Assembly (NCBI GenBank): GCA_018240785.1
Contig: JAFEFC010000011.1
Coordinates: forward strand, 435,435-499,434
Length of the DNA stretch: 64,000 nucleotides
Source of the DNA: Pseudomonadota bacterium
Lineage (GTDB): Bacteria > Pseudomonadota > Gammaproteobacteria > Burkholderiales > Rhodocyclaceae
Reading direction: 5' to 3'
Under the pieces are notes generated by a model, which worked only from the letters and a program-made list of their open reading frames with translations, had not been told where the DNA came from and searched no databases. Below, in pieces: positions 47,977 to 61,069 of the stretch; positions within the stretch are counted from its first letter, which is position 1; the number at the start of each line of letters is the position of its first letter. The position numbers were made by a program, and so were the translations under genes.

Positions 47977-48145
47977 TGGCAGGCGCGTCCGGTCGTCCAG
48001 CGGGGTTCGGAAAACCCTGGCGGCGGCGCCCCGGCGCGCATGCGCCGCGACGACTTGCGACCACTATCCTTCAGGCATCGTCATGGATGCTAACCGCAAT
48101 CGGCCTGGAAAGTTCCCGCCGTGCGCCCTGCGCGCCTCAGCCGCC

Positions 48146-48646
48146 TCAGGCCTTTGGCCGTTCCGGCATCAGCACGATGCAGGTTCGCGCGAGGCGGTCG
48201 TGCAGGAACTGGCGGTCGCGATCGAAGAACGCCCACAGCACGCCGACGCCCAGCAGCAACACCGAGGGCCAGGCCAGCGCGTAGCGAAGCCAGCCTTGCG
48301 CCGCCCCCGGCGAACGGCCGTCAGCCGCGTTGACGATCCTGAGGCGCCAGGTCTGCATCGCGAGCGTCTGCCCATGGCGAGTCCAGTACCCGACGAAGTA
48401 GCCGCCCAGCACCACGAAGATGTGCAGCCACGCGAACCACCCCGGCGGCGCGATGCCCGCCGCGACGCCCAGCATCAGGTAAGGTACGAGGAAGGTGAGC
48501 GCGAGCACGCCGAGCAGCAGCAGGCATTCATACAGCATGCTGACGAGGCGGCGCCGCAGGCCGGCGAGTTCCGCCACGGCACGCTCCGCGGCAGCAGGCG
48601 CGGCCGGCATCTGCCGCGGTGCGGCTCGGGAAGTTTTGCTTTTCAT
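48146..48646 (-). CDS. RDD family membrane protein
   Basis: 166 residues from the ATG at 48644-48646. After an Ala-rich charged N terminus the RDD-type start AGLRRRLVSMLYECLLLLG leads into helices ALTFLVPYLML and FAWLHIFVVLGGYFVGYW, and then the conserved TLAMQTWRLRIVNAADG and DRDRQFLHDRLARTCIV. RDD proteins are small inner-membrane proteins with proposed ion-antiport functions. It is divergent from ilvB, with a 158-bp gap. Confidence 0.88.
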   Translation of the reverse strand: MKSKTSRAAPRQMPAAPAAAERAVAELAGLRRRLVSMLYECLLLLGVLALTFLVPYLMLGVAAGIAPPGWFAWLHIFVVLGGYFVGYWTRHGQTLAMQTWRLRIVNAADGRSPGAAQGWLRYALAWPSVLLLGVGVLWAFFDRDRQFLHDRLARTCIVLMPERPKA

Positions 48647-48737
48647 GCCGATGGCGAGGAGGGAAGCGGTTGCCCGCGCAGGAATCGACCGCAAAATCCG
48701 GGACAGGTGCGGCTGCGGCGCACCCGGCCTTCCAGCC

Positions 48738-48766
48738 TTGACCAAAACCCTGGGGGCCGGTAACGT
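48738..48766 (+). promoter_or_regulatory. candidate promoter of ilvB
   Basis: TTGACC (48738-48743), a 17-bp spacer and TAACGT (48761-48766) lie 39 bp before the ilvB ATG. The -35 is good and the -10 is fair. The short leader leaves no room for a leader-peptide attenuator. Confidence 0.45.
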
Positions 48767-48804
48767 TCGGCGTTTCTCCAAACGTTTTGTAGAGCGAGTT
48801 TGCG

Positions 48805-50517
48805 ATGGTGTTGACCGGGGCTGAAATTGTAATCAGGTGCCTGCAGGAAGAAAAGGTTGAATACGTGTTCGGCTACCCTGGTGGTGCAGTGCTTTACCTG
48901 TACGACGCCCTGTTCCAGCAGGAAGAAGTACGCCATGTGCTGGTGCGCCACGAACAGGCCGCCGTGCATGCCGCCGACGGCTACGCGCGCAGCACTCAGA
49001 AGGTGGGTGTGGCGCTGGTCACCTCCGGCCCTGGCGCGACGAATGCCGTCACCGGCATCGCCACCGCTTACTGCGATTCGATCCCGCTCGTGATCATCTC
49101 CGGCCAGGTGCCCACCGCGGCGATCGGCCAGGACGCATTCCAGGAAGTCGACACGGTCGGCATCACGCGCCCATGCGTGAAGCACAACTTCCTGGTGCGC
49201 GACGTGCGTGACATCGCCAGCACGATCAAGAAGGCCTTCTACCTGGCGAAGACGGGCCGCCCCGGCCCGGTGCTGGTCGATATCCCGAAGGACATCACCA
49301 TCGCCAAGTGCGACTTCGAGTATCCGAAGGAAATCTCGATGCGCTCGTACAACCCGGTGGTGCGTGGCCACCAGGGCCAGATCAAGAAGGCGGTGCAACT
49401 GCTGCTCGAGGCGAAGCGGCCGATGATCTACACCGGCGGCGGCGTGGTGCTGGCCGACGCGGCCGAGCAACTGACGCGCCTGACCCGCCTGCTCGGCTAT
49501 CCGGTCACGAACACGCTGATGGGCCTCGGCGGCTATCCGGCCAGCGACCGCCAGTTCCTCGGCATGCCTGGCATGCACGGCACCTACGAAGCCAACATGT
49601 CGATGCACTACTGCGACGTGCTGCTGGCCGTAGGCGCCCGCTTCGACGACCGCGTGATCGGCAATCCGGCGCACTTCGCGGAAGAGCCGCGCAAGATCAT
49701 CCATGTGGACATCGACCCGTCGTCGATCTCCAAGCGCGTCAAGGTCGACGTGCCCATCGTCGGCGACGTGAAGGAAGTGCTGGACGAGATGATCCGCCAG
49801 CTCGAGGCCGGCGCCGCCCGCCCGAATGCCGACCACCTTGCCACCTGGTGGAAGCAGATCGAGGAATGGCGCGGCCGCAACTGCATGGCCTACAAGAATT
49901 CGGACGAGATCATCAAGCCGCAGTTCGTCGTGCAGAAGCTGTGGGAAGTGACCGGCGGCAACGCCATCGTCACCTCCGACGTCGGCCAGCACCAGATGTG
50001 GGCGGCGCAGTACTACCACTTCGAGCAGCCGCGCCGCTGGCTCAATTCCGGCGGCCTCGGCACCATGGGCGTCGGCCTGCCCTACGCGATGGGTGCCCAG
50101 CTCGCGCACCCCGACACGCACGTCGCCTGCATCACTGGCGAAGCCTCGATCCAGATGAACATCCAGGAACTGTCGACCTGCAAGCAGTTCCGCCTGCCGA
50201 TCAAGATCTGCAACCTGAACAACCGCTACCTGGGCATGGTGCGGCAGTGGCAGCAGATCTTCCACGGCGCGCGCTACTCCGAGTCGTACATGGATTCGCT
50301 GCCCGACTTCGCCAAGCTGGCCGCCTCCTACGGTCACGTCGGCATCCGCGTCGATCGCCCTTGCGACGTCGAGGACGCGTTGCGCGAGGCCTTCGTCAAG
50401 CACAAGAACGAGCTCGTGTTCCTCGATTTCCAGGTGGATCAGACCGAGAACGTCTATCCGATGGTGCAGGGCGGCAAGGGTCTCACCGAGATGATCCTGT
50501 CCGCCGAGGATCTGTAA
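48805..50517 (+). CDS. ilvB: acetolactate synthase, large (catalytic) subunit
   Basis: 570 residues, standard for a TPP-dependent acetohydroxyacid synthase. Catalytic Glu is in VRHEQAAVHAADGYAR; QVPTAAIGQDAFQEVD, YTGGGVVLADAAEQL (FAD/linker region) and HQMWAAQYYHFEQPRRWLN follow. The metal-TPP motif reads GEASIQMNIQELSTCKQF (Gly445-Glu446-Ala447), where E. coli IlvI has GDG and many betaproteobacteria GEG, so the third position is unusual. It makes acetolactate or acetohydroxybutyrate for valine, leucine and isoleucine. It is followed by ilvH after 47 bp and ilvC. Confidence 0.94.
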   Translation: MVLTGAEIVIRCLQEEKVEYVFGYPGGAVLYLYDALFQQEEVRHVLVRHEQAAVHAADGYARSTQKVGVALVTSGPGATNAVTGIATAYCDSIPLVIISGQVPTAAIGQDAFQEVDTVGITRPCVKHNFLVRDVRDIASTIKKAFYLAKTGRPGPVLVDIPKDITIAKCDFEYPKEISMRSYNPVVRGHQGQIKKAVQLLLEAKRPMIYTGGGVVLADAAEQLTRLTRLLGYPVTNTLMGLGGYPASDRQFLGMPGMHGTYEANMSMHYCDVLLAVGARFDDRVIGNPAHFAEEPRKIIHVDIDPSSISKRVKVDVPIVGDVKEVLDEMIRQLEAGAARPNADHLATWWKQIEEWRGRNCMAYKNSDEIIKPQFVVQKLWEVTGGNAIVTSDVGQHQMWAAQYYHFEQPRRWLNSGGLGTMGVGLPYAMGAQLAHPDTHVACITGEASIQMNIQELSTCKQFRLPIKICNLNNRYLGMVRQWQQIFHGARYSESYMDSLPDFAKLAASYGHVGIRVDRPCDVEDALREAFVKHKNELVFLDFQVDQTENVYPMVQGGKGLTEMILSAEDL

Positions 50518-50564
50518 CCGTCTGCCTGCTGCGCATTCCACCTGCAATCCGGATCTCACCCAAC

Positions 50565-51056
50565 ATGCGTCATGTCATCTCCCTCCTGATCGAAAACGAA
50601 TCCGGCGCGCTGTCGCGCGTCTCCGGCCTGTTCTCTGCTCGCGGCTACAACATCGAGTCGCTCACCGTCGCGCCGACCGAGGATGCCTCGATGTCGCGCA
50701 TGACGATCGTCACCTCCGGCTCGGACGAGATCATCGAGCAGATCACCAAGCAGTTGAACAAGCTGGTCGAGGTGGTCAAGGTCGTCGACATCTCGGAGGC
50801 AGCGCATATCGAGCGCGAACTGATGCTCATCAAGGTGCGCGCCACAGGCAAGGACCGCGAGGAGGTCAAGCGCACCGCCGACATCTTCCGTGCCCGCATC
50901 ATCGACGTCACCGACGCGTCCTACGTAGTCGAGCTGACCGGCAACCAGGCCAAGCTCGACGCCTTCGTGGGCGCGATCGACCCGGCGCTGATCCTCGAGA
51001 CGGTGCGCTCGGGCGTTTGTGGCGTCGGCCGCGGCGACCGGGTGCTGAAGCTCTAA
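50565..51056 (+). CDS. ilvH: acetolactate synthase, small (regulatory) subunit
   Basis: 163 residues from the ATG at 50565. The N-terminal ACT domain begins MRHVISLLIENESGALSRVS and includes FSARGYNIESLTVAPTED, the region that binds valine in feedback inhibition; the C-terminal ALS_ss-like part runs from about residue 80 (MLIKVRATGKDREEVKRTAD). It activates the large subunit and confers valine sensitivity. Positioned directly after ilvB and before ilvC, as in many betaproteobacteria. Confidence 0.94.
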   Translation: MRHVISLLIENESGALSRVSGLFSARGYNIESLTVAPTEDASMSRMTIVTSGSDEIIEQITKQLNKLVEVVKVVDISEAAHIERELMLIKVRATGKDREEVKRTADIFRARIIDVTDASYVVELTGNQAKLDAFVGAIDPALILETVRSGVCGVGRGDRVLKL

Positions 51057-52160
<1,104 letters not shown>

Positions 52161-52181
52161 TCGCTTCGCCAAGCATCGATG

Positions 52182-52211
52182 CCGGCCCCGCTCGCGGGGC
52201 CGGTTTTTTTT
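52182..52211 (+). terminator. intrinsic terminator of the ilv genes
   Basis: CCGGCCCCG and CGGGGCCGG (52182-52190 with 52195-52203) form a perfect 9-bp stem with a CTCG loop, followed by eight T residues. It ends the ilvBHC transcript and separates it from pssA. Confidence 0.92.
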
Positions 52212-52304
52212 CGCCCTCCGCGCGCACGCTCCGCACCGGGCAAGGGGCGCTGCGACGTGCGCATGCGCTAGAATCGAAGTCCCCCACCCATCGGTCCCGA
52301 AACT

Positions 52305-53108
52305 GTGGCGCACCTAGACCGTCCCCCCCTGATTCCCCTCGAAAAGCGCAGACGCGGCATCTACATCCTGCCCAACCTGTTCACCACTGCCGCACTGTTC
52401 GCCGGCTTCTTCGCCATCGTGCAGGCGATGAACCTGCGCTTCGAGGTCGCCGCGGTGGCGATCTTCGTCGCCATGGTGCTCGACGGCCTGGACGGCCGCA
52501 TCGCCCGCCTGACGCATACGCAGAGCGAATTCGGCGCGCAGTACGACTCGCTGTCCGACATGGTGTCCTTCGGTGTCGCGCCCGCCCTCGTGATTTACGA
52601 ATGGGCGCTCAAGGACATGGGCAAGATCGGCTGGATCGCCGCATTCATCTACTGCGCCGGCGCCGCACTGCGCCTGGCCCGCTTCAACACCAACATCGAG
52701 GTCGTCGACAAACGCTTCTTCCAGGGGCTGCCGAGCCCGGCCGCGGCGGCGCTCGTCGCCGGCCTCGTCTGGGTGTCGATCGACAACGGCGCAAGCGGTG
52801 ACGACCTGCGCTGGTATGCGTGCGCGCTCACCGTGTTCGCCGGCCTGTCGATGATCAGCAACGTGCTGTTCTGGAGCGGCAAGAACATCAACCTGCGCAA
52901 GAGCGTGCCCTTCATCGTCGTGATCGCCCTGGTGCTGGGCTTCGCGCTGGTGTCGACTTATCCGCCGGGGGTGCTGTTCGGCCTCTTCCTCGCCTACGCC
53001 GCGTCCGGCTACATCTTGTGGATCTGGAACCTGAAGAAGAAGCCGGCAGCCGGCGAATCCACCCCGCCCAATCCGTCCACCGGCTCCACAGACGAGCCGC
53101 GAGCGTAA
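52305..53108 (+). CDS. pssA: CDP-diacylglycerol-serine O-phosphatidyltransferase
   Basis: 267 residues starting at GTG 52305. The CDP-alcohol phosphotransferase signature is [20 protein letters not shown] followed by [13 protein letters not shown]. Several helices span the inner membrane ([19 protein letters not shown] near the N terminus). It makes phosphatidylserine, the precursor of phosphatidylethanolamine. A TAGAAT box lies at 52269-52274. The tail is Pro/Ser/Thr-rich. The decarboxylase gene psd, which often sits between ilvC and pssA in related species, is absent here. Confidence 0.93.
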   Translation: MAHLDRPPLIPLEKRRRGIYILPNLFTTAALFAGFFAIVQAMNLRFEVAAVAIFVAMVLDGLDGRIARLTHTQSEFGAQYDSLSDMVSFGVAPALVIYEWALKDMGKIGWIAAFIYCAGAALRLARFNTNIEVVDKRFFQGLPSPAAAALVAGLVWVSIDNGASGDDLRWYACALTVFAGLSMISNVLFWSGKNINLRKSVPFIVVIALVLGFALVSTYPPGVLFGLFLAYAASGYILWIWNLKKKPAAGESTPPNPSTGSTDEPRA

Positions 53109-53139
53109 TCCTCTTCCCATCCGACCCCGGGAGCCGATC

Positions 53140-54678
53140 ATGAAAAAAGACCTGTTGATCATCTTCGACACGACCTTGCGCGATGGCGAGCAGAGTCCCG
53201 GCGCGTCGATGTCGCGTGACGACAAGCTGCGCATCGCCCGCCAGCTCGAACGCATGCGGGTCGATGTCATCGAGGCCGGCTTCGCCGCCGCCTCCAATGG
53301 CGACTTCGACTCCGTACGCTCGATCGCCGAGGCGATCAAGGAATCCACCGTCTGCTCGCTGGCGCGCGCCAACGAGAACGACATCCGCCGTGCCGGCGAG
53401 GCGATCCGTCCGGCGGCGCGCGGCCGCATCCACACCTTCATCGCCACCAGCCCGATCCACATGGAGAAGAAGCTGCGCATGACGCCAGACGAGGTGGTGG
53501 CGCAGGCGGTCAAGGCCGTGGGCTGGGCGCGCGAATACACCGACGACGTCGAATTCTCCGCCGAGGATGCGGGCCGGTCCGAAATCGACTTCCTGTGCCG
53601 CATCTTCGAGGAAGTCATCCGCGCCGGCGCAAGGACGATCAACGTCCCCGACACGGTGGGCTACAACGTGCCCGAGCAGTATGCGGCGACGATCCGCACG
53701 CTCATCGAACGCGTGCCCAATTCCGACCAGGTGATCTGGTCGGTGCATTGCCACAACGACCTCGGCCTCGCGGTATCGAACTCGCTCGCCGCAGTGATGG
53801 CCGGCGCGCGCCAGGTGGAATGCACCATCAACGGGCTGGGCGAGCGCGCAGGCAACGCCTCGCTGGAAGAGATCGTCATGGCGGTGCGCACGCGCGCCGA
53901 TGTGTTCCCGGTCGAGACGCGCATCGACACCACGCAGATCGTGCCCGCCTCCAAGCTGGTGTCGCAGGTCACCGGCTACCCGGTGCAGCCGAACAAGGCC
54001 ATCGTCGGCGCCAACGCCTTTGCCCACGAGTCCGGCATCCACCAGGATGGCGTGCTCAAGCACCGCGAAACCTACGAGATCATGCGCGCCGAGGATGTCG
54101 GCTGGGGCGCCAACAAGCTGGTTCTGGGCAAGCACTCCGGCCGCAATGCCTTCCGTGCGCGACTGCAGGAGCTCGGCATCACGATCGGCTCCGAGGAACA
54201 GCTCAACAACGCCTTCGCCCGCTTCAAGGAACTCGCCGACAAGAAGCACGAGATCTTCGACGAAGACCTGCACGCGCTGATGCGCGACGAATCGGTGACG
54301 CCCGAAGCCGAACATTTCCGCCTGATCGCCAGCCGCTTCCACTCCGAGACCGGCGAAAAACCGCAAGCCGAAATCACCCTGACGGTGGGTGGCAGCGAGC
54401 AGAGTACCTGCGCAGAAGGCTCGGGGCCGGTGGATGCGGCCTTCAAGGCGATCGAGTCCATCGTCGACAGCGGCTGCGAGCTGCTGCTGTATTCGGTCAA
54501 CGCGATCACCACCGGCACCGACGCGCAGGGCGAGGTCACGGTGCGGCTGGCGCGCCAAGGCCGGGTGATGGACGGCCAGGGTGCCGACACCGACATCATC
54601 GTCGCCTCCGCCAAGGCCTACCTGAACGCACTGAACAAGCTGCACGGGGGGGGCCACAAGCTCAACCCGCAGGTGTGA
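53140..54678 (+). CDS. leuA: 2-isopropylmalate synthase
   Basis: 512 residues, the normal size of bacterial LeuA. The catalytic TIM-barrel opens with [19 protein letters not shown], and [40 protein letters not shown] and [20 protein letters not shown] carry the metal site and the active centre. The C-terminal leucine-binding regulatory domain is from about residue 390 ([17 protein letters not shown]-like segment). It is the first step of leucine synthesis, using the 2-oxoisovalerate made through ilvBHC. It follows pssA by 31 bp, so the two are likely co-transcribed. Confidence 0.95.
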   Translation: MKKDLLIIFDTTLRDGEQSPGASMSRDDKLRIARQLERMRVDVIEAGFAAASNGDFDSVRSIAEAIKESTVCSLARANENDIRRAGEAIRPAARGRIHTFIATSPIHMEKKLRMTPDEVVAQAVKAVGWAREYTDDVEFSAEDAGRSEIDFLCRIFEEVIRAGARTINVPDTVGYNVPEQYAATIRTLIERVPNSDQVIWSVHCHNDLGLAVSNSLAAVMAGARQVECTINGLGERAGNASLEEIVMAVRTRADVFPVETRIDTTQIVPASKLVSQVTGYPVQPNKAIVGANAFAHESGIHQDGVLKHRETYEIMRAEDVGWGANKLVLGKHSGRNAFRARLQELGITIGSEEQLNNAFARFKELADKKHEIFDEDLHALMRDESVTPEAEHFRLIASRFHSETGEKPQAEITLTVGGSEQSTCAEGSGPVDAAFKAIESIVDSGCELLLYSVNAITTGTDAQGEVTVRLARQGRVMDGQGADTDIIVASAKAYLNALNKLHGGGHKLNPQV

Positions 54679-54726
54679 CGTCTGCTTCGCCGTCTGATCC
54701 GGACGCCGAAACGATACGCGGGTTGC

Positions 54727-54790
54727 TCGCGGCCCGGTCCGCTCCCACACGCAGAGGCCGGACTGCCTGCCGGCGTGGAGCGGACCTGGT
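54727..54790. repeat. REP-like element, copy 4 (inverted pair)
   Basis: TCGCGGCCCGGTCCGCTCC then CAC (54727-54748) faces GTGGAGCGGACC (54775-54786), which is the inverse of the core. The pair can fold and lies in the gap after leuA, before the convergent DUF2069 gene. The same core occurs at 11228, 20507 and 24279. Confidence 0.6.
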
Positions 54791-54846
54791 CACGATCATC
54801 GATTGAGGGGCGCGACCAGGCGTGCGACCCCAGCGCCGCGCCCCGG

Positions 54847-57136
<2,290 letters not shown>

Positions 57137-57149
<13 letters not shown>

Positions 57150-58648
57150 GGATCGGTTTCGTACTGGAACATCTCGACGTTCGCAGTCTGCATGTCGAGG
57201 CCGAGCGCTCTTCCCTGGGCCACGTACAGCGAAGCTCCTTCGCGCACGAAGACGAAGCGTCGCGACGTGTACGTGCCGGCCGGCGCGAGGATCACGGGAT
57301 GGGCGCGCAAGGGCGCCATCGCCGGAAGCATCAACCCGGGCGCGGCGCTGTGCACCTCGCTGCCGCGAAAACCGAGCTGGATCGACGCGAACCCGAGCGA
57401 CAGGATCTGCAGGCCCAGCTCGACCTGATCGGGATTGTCGCTGCGCGCCCAACGCACCAGACTCACCGTCCAGGGCTCGGTCGCATGGCGCCGCAGCGCA
57501 ACGACCATGCCCGCCTCGATCACGCCCGCCACCCCGGTGACACACATGATCGCGTAGCCGCCTGGACTCTCGTTGAGCACCATCCATTGGGCGATGCGCG
57601 CCGCCTCGATTTCGCCGCGTCCGAGTTCCCACAGCGCCCGCAGGCCCACGCATACCTGCACGGTGTATTGATACCTGCGCCGGGGCAGCTCCCGCATCGG
57701 AGGCATTGCCCACCGGTCGCGCAAGCGCCGCAGCAGCGCAAGCATCTCCCCCGGCGCAAGCCCTAAAGGCAGCCCGGCCACGTCCGGCGCGAGGACTTCG
57801 CCGTCGACCTCCAGGCTGCTCAGCTCCGCCTCCATCATGCACGCCTCGAGCCATTCGATGTGATCACGTGCATGCGACACCAGCGGCGCGGGGCTGAAGT
57901 AGCGTACCGTCCCTCCCTCAGGCGGCGGACGCCGTGCGACCGCCACCGGCGCATGGTCGGCAGACGGGTCGATCCAGTAGGCGGCGGATGCCGGCGCGAT
58001 GGGCTCCAGCGACAACTGCGCATGCATCGCCGTCGCATCGAGGTAATCGAACAACCAGGACGACTCGCGCGGCGTCAGGCTCTCCGGCTGCGCGACGGTT
58101 GCCGCCAGCATGCGCCGATACAGGAACAGGCGCCGCGCAACCGCCGCGTCCAAATCCTGTGCGGGCACGCCCGGGTCGAAGCCGCTCAAGGCATGCGCCC
58201 TGCGCCAGAACCCTTCCGGCGCCGCCGCGCCCGACATGGACAGGACAACGTGAGCCTCGCACACGAGTACGAAGGCCTCTCCCGCTGCGTCCTCGGTCGC
58301 GCCGCGTCCCAGGCGCAACCAGCGCGACTCGCGAAGCTTCTGGACGCTCCACAGGGCTGCGGCGATGTCGCACAAGACCCGCACCAGCGCTTCGGCTGCC
58401 ATGTGGAGCTCGCGCGACAAGGGCAGGCCGGCGGTGAGGAGCTGCGGACGCAACCTGCCGGCCGTATCGAGCGCCCTCTCCGCCATCTGCAGCAGGACTT
58501 GCGCATCGCGTTGCTCCGCCCCGTCAGGCAGGCCGTCGAGGTGCGCACGCAAGGCACCGAGCTCCGCCATCATGTCCGGGTCGGGCTCGGCCGCAAGCCA
58601 TTCGACGATGGCATCGGCTGGTTCGTGATTGCGCGCGGAGTCTGCCAT
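57137..58648 (-). CDS. large cytoplasmic protein, possibly PilZ-related
   Basis: 503 residues from the ATG at 58646-58648. It is mostly helical, rich in Ala, Leu and Arg, with no signal peptide or membrane helix. A stretch near residues 380-425 (TEPWTVSLVRWARSDNPDQV, then ELGLQILSLGF) has the pattern of a PilZ-type beta barrel, although the N-terminal RxxxR of classical c-di-GMP binders was not found. The N-terminal 300 residues resemble no family that is recognised here. A role in c-di-GMP-related signalling or surface behaviour is speculative. Confidence 0.6.
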
Positions 58649-58802
58649 GAGCGAAAACGGGTGCGGGTGACGAGAAGGCCGGACAGGCCGCAGGGGGAAG
58701 ACCGATTGCATTCACGGCGATTGTATTCAAATTGCCGGTCAAGCGCGTCGCGCGCATGCTGCGCCGTATGCCCGAGCGCCGCATCGGGCGACAGGAAACT
58801 TA

Positions 58803-58831
58803 TTGCCGATCCGGACGTTTTGTCGTAAGCT
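58803..58831 (+). promoter_or_regulatory. candidate promoter of the rpsP operon
   Basis: TTGCCG (58803-58808), a 17-bp spacer and TAAGCT (58826-58831) lie 37 bp before the rpsP ATG. Strong expression is expected for a ribosomal protein operon. Confidence 0.5.
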
Positions 58832-58868
58832 CACGGGCTTTTCGCATCTACCTATTCAGGAAAATCAG

Positions 58869-59117
58869 ATGGTCGTCATTCGCCTTGCCCGTGGTGGCGC
58901 CAAGAAGCGCCCGTTCTACAACATCGTTGCGGCCGATTCCCGCAACCGTCGTGACGGTCGCTTCATCGAGCGCGTGGGTTACTACAACCCGGTGGCTTCT
59001 GGCGCCGAGAAGAATCTGGTCGTGAACGCAGAGCGCCTGGCCTACTGGGAGCAGAACGGCGCCCAGCTCTCGCCGACGGTTGCGCGTCTGGTCAAGCAGG
59101 CCGCCAAGGCCGCCTGA
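58869..59117 (+). CDS. rpsP: 30S ribosomal protein S16
   Basis: 82 residues from the ATG at 58869. The sequence starts [20 protein letters not shown] and continues [20 protein letters not shown], a clear S16. It binds 16S rRNA early in assembly of the 30S subunit body. It is the first gene of the conserved rpsP-rimM-trmD-rplS cluster. Confidence 0.97.
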   Translation: MVVIRLARGGAKKRPFYNIVAADSRNRRDGRFIERVGYYNPVASGAEKNLVVNAERLAYWEQNGAQLSPTVARLVKQAAKAA

Positions 59118-59152
59118 ACGCGGACCGACGGCTCCACCGAGCGGTCGCGAGC

Positions 59153-59671
59153 ATGATCGTACTGGGGCGCATCGTCGCCCCTTTCGGCGTTCAGGGCTGG
59201 GTCAAGGTTCATCCCTTTGGCGACGACCCTGCGGCATGGAAGAAGATGCCCCAGTGGTGGTTCTCGGAGCAAGATGACGCCCCGGATGAGCAGTGGAAGC
59301 CGGTCACGCTGACCGGCTTCAGATTGCACGGCAAGGGGCTGGTTGCCGCCTTCCGCGAAGTGCCGGACCGCAATGCCGCCGAGGCGGTGGACGGTTTCTA
59401 CATCGGTGCGCCGCGCGAAGCCCTGCCCAAGCCCGCCGAAGACGAGTATTACTGGGCTGACCTGGTCGGCATGGCGGTCATGAATCAGGCCGGCGATGCC
59501 TTGGGCAGCGTCTCGTCCCTGGTATCGACCGGCGCGCACGACGTGCTGCAGGTGCAGGACGGTGAAGGAGAGGACGCGGTCGAGCGGCTGATCCCGTTCG
59601 TCGCGGCCTACATACTGGACGTGAACCTCGAAGCCCGGCAGATCCGGGTGGCGTGGGAGAAGGATTGGTGA
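59153..59671 (+). CDS. rimM: ribosome maturation factor RimM
   Basis: 172 residues. The N-terminal RimM barrel opens [20 protein letters not shown], and the C-terminal PRC barrel includes [20 protein letters not shown] and [19 protein letters not shown]. RimM assists assembly of the 30S head around S19. It is 35 bp after rpsP, and its stop overlaps the trmD start (GTGA at 59668-59671). Confidence 0.95.
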   Translation: MIVLGRIVAPFGVQGWVKVHPFGDDPAAWKKMPQWWFSEQDDAPDEQWKPVTLTGFRLHGKGLVAAFREVPDRNAAEAVDGFYIGAPREALPKPAEDEYYWADLVGMAVMNQAGDALGSVSSLVSTGAHDVLQVQDGEGEDAVERLIPFVAAYILDVNLEARQIRVAWEKDW

Positions 59672-60471
59672 CGGCGACAGTGGCGGGCGGCACGCGCCGC
59701 TACGACGTCATCACGCTGTTTCCGGAAATGTTCGCCGCCCTCACCGGCAGCGGCATCACCCGGCGGGCGAGGGACCGCGCGCTGTACGAGATCGCGTTCC
59801 ACAACCCGCGCGACTTCGCGGCAGATGCGCATCGCACGGTGGATGACCGGCCTTATGGCGGCGGGCCCGGCATGGTCATGCTGGCCGAACCATTGCAGAA
59901 GGCGATCCGCCAGGCGCGTGAGGCTCAGGTCGCAGCGCTGGGCAGCGGTAGCGGCAAACTGATCTACCTGTCGCCGCAGGGCCGCAGGCTGGACCAGGCG
60001 CTGGTGATGGAACTGGCACACCGTCCGGGCCTGATCCTGCTGTGCGGCCGCTATGAAGGCATCGACCAGCGGCTGATCGACCGCGAGGTGGATGAGGAAA
60101 TCTCGCTCGGCGACTTCGTGCTGTCGGGTGGAGAGTTGCCGGCGATGGTGATGCTCGACGCGATCGTGCGCCAGTTGCCCGGCGCCCTGAACACCGCAGA
60201 CTCGGCGCAGGAGGACTCCTTCGTCGATGGGCTGCTGGACTGTCCGCATTACACGCGGCCGGAAGTGTATGAAGACGAACGGGTGCCCGACGTGCTGCTG
60301 TCGGGCAACCACGCAGCAATCCGCCGCTGGCGGCTCAAGCAGGCGCTGGGTCGCACCTGGCAACGCCGCCCCGACCTGCTGGCCGGGCGGGTATTGAACA
60401 AGACAGAATTGAACCTGCTTGAGGAATTCAGGCAGGAGCAAGCCGGAGCCGAAGGCGGCTGCATCGCCTGA
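59668..60471 (+). CDS. trmD: tRNA (guanine37-N1)-methyltransferase
   Basis: 267 residues starting at GTG 59668, chosen because it overlaps the rimM stop and follows GGAGAAGG closely; a longer in-frame start 15 bases upstream exists. The conserved start is [20 protein letters not shown]. The trefoil-knot SAM site is [40 protein letters not shown] and [20 protein letters not shown]. It makes m1G37, which keeps the reading frame. Translation is coupled to rimM. Confidence 0.95.
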   Translation: MTATVAGGTRRYDVITLFPEMFAALTGSGITRRARDRALYEIAFHNPRDFAADAHRTVDDRPYGGGPGMVMLAEPLQKAIRQAREAQVAALGSGSGKLIYLSPQGRRLDQALVMELAHRPGLILLCGRYEGIDQRLIDREVDEEISLGDFVLSGGELPAMVMLDAIVRQLPGALNTADSAQEDSFVDGLLDCPHYTRPEVYEDERVPDVLLSGNHAAIRRWRLKQALGRTWQRRPDLLAGRVLNKTELNLLEEFRQEQAGAEGGCIA

Positions 60472-60568
60472 AGGCTCGACGACAAACGGCGCGCATCAGG
60501 TGGCGACCTGCTCTGCGGCCAGGCCGAGGCGACAGACCAAGGCCAACGACATTGATGGAGTTAATGCA

Positions 60569-60967
60569 ATGAACCTGCTTCAGCAACTCGAACAGGAAGA
60601 AATGGCCCGCGTCATGCAGGGCAGGACCATCCCCGAATTCGCGCCGGGCGACACCGTGATCGTCCAGGTGAAGGTGAAGGAAGGTACGCGCGAACGTCTG
60701 CAGGCGTACGAAGGCGTGGTGATCGCGAAGCGCAACCGCGGCCTGAACTCGTCCTTCATCGTCCGCAAGATCTCCTCGGGCGAAGGCGTGGAACGTACGT
60801 TCCAGACCTACTCGCCGCTGCTCGCCAACATCGAGGTGAAGCGCCGCGGTGATGTGCGTCGTGCCAAGCTGTACTACCTGCGCCAGCGCTCGGGCAAGTC
60901 GGCACGCATCAAGGAAAAGCTGGACTACAAGGCTGCCGCTGCGAAGAAGGCAGCGCAGCAGGGCTGA
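60569..60967 (+). CDS. rplS: 50S ribosomal protein L19
   Basis: 132 residues from the ATG at 60569, with GGAG eight bases upstream. The sequence includes [40 protein letters not shown] and [20 protein letters not shown], and then an [20 protein letters not shown] stretch, typical L19. It lies at the subunit interface. It is the last gene of the operon, ended by a terminator 28 bp on. Confidence 0.97.
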   Translation: MNLLQQLEQEEMARVMQGRTIPEFAPGDTVIVQVKVKEGTRERLQAYEGVVIAKRNRGLNSSFIVRKISSGEGVERTFQTYSPLLANIEVKRRGDVRRAKLYYLRQRSGKSARIKEKLDYKAAAAKKAAQQG

Positions 60968-60995
60968 TCGCAGCACCTCAGCCTGTCGCACGAAA

Positions 60996-61020
60996 AAACG
61001 GGCCTTCGGGCCCGTTTCTT
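60996..61020 (+). terminator. intrinsic terminator of the rpsP operon
   Basis: AAACGGGCC (60996-61004) pairs with GGCCCGTTT (61009-61017) around a TTCG loop, then CTT, with flanking A and T runs. The symmetry means it can also serve the convergent lptG transcript. Confidence 0.88.
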
Positions 61021-61069
61021 CGTTTCCACCCTGCCCTTCAGGGCGGGCAGTCAGCGCGCGATCCGTCGC

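Noticed and set aside
45220-48093. Plus-strand open frame of 957 codons opposite the P-type ATPase
   Set aside because: Arg/His/Asp/Gln-rich product with no motif. The ATPase on the other strand has every expected motif.
48647-48804. Leader-peptide attenuator before ilvB
   Set aside because: No short frame rich in Leu, Ile or Val codons and no alternative hairpins were seen. The space after the promoter candidate is about 39 bp.
48643-50559. Minus-strand open frame of 638 codons opposite ilvB
   Set aside because: Shadow of ilvB; no domain, and it crosses the RDD/ilvB promoter gap.
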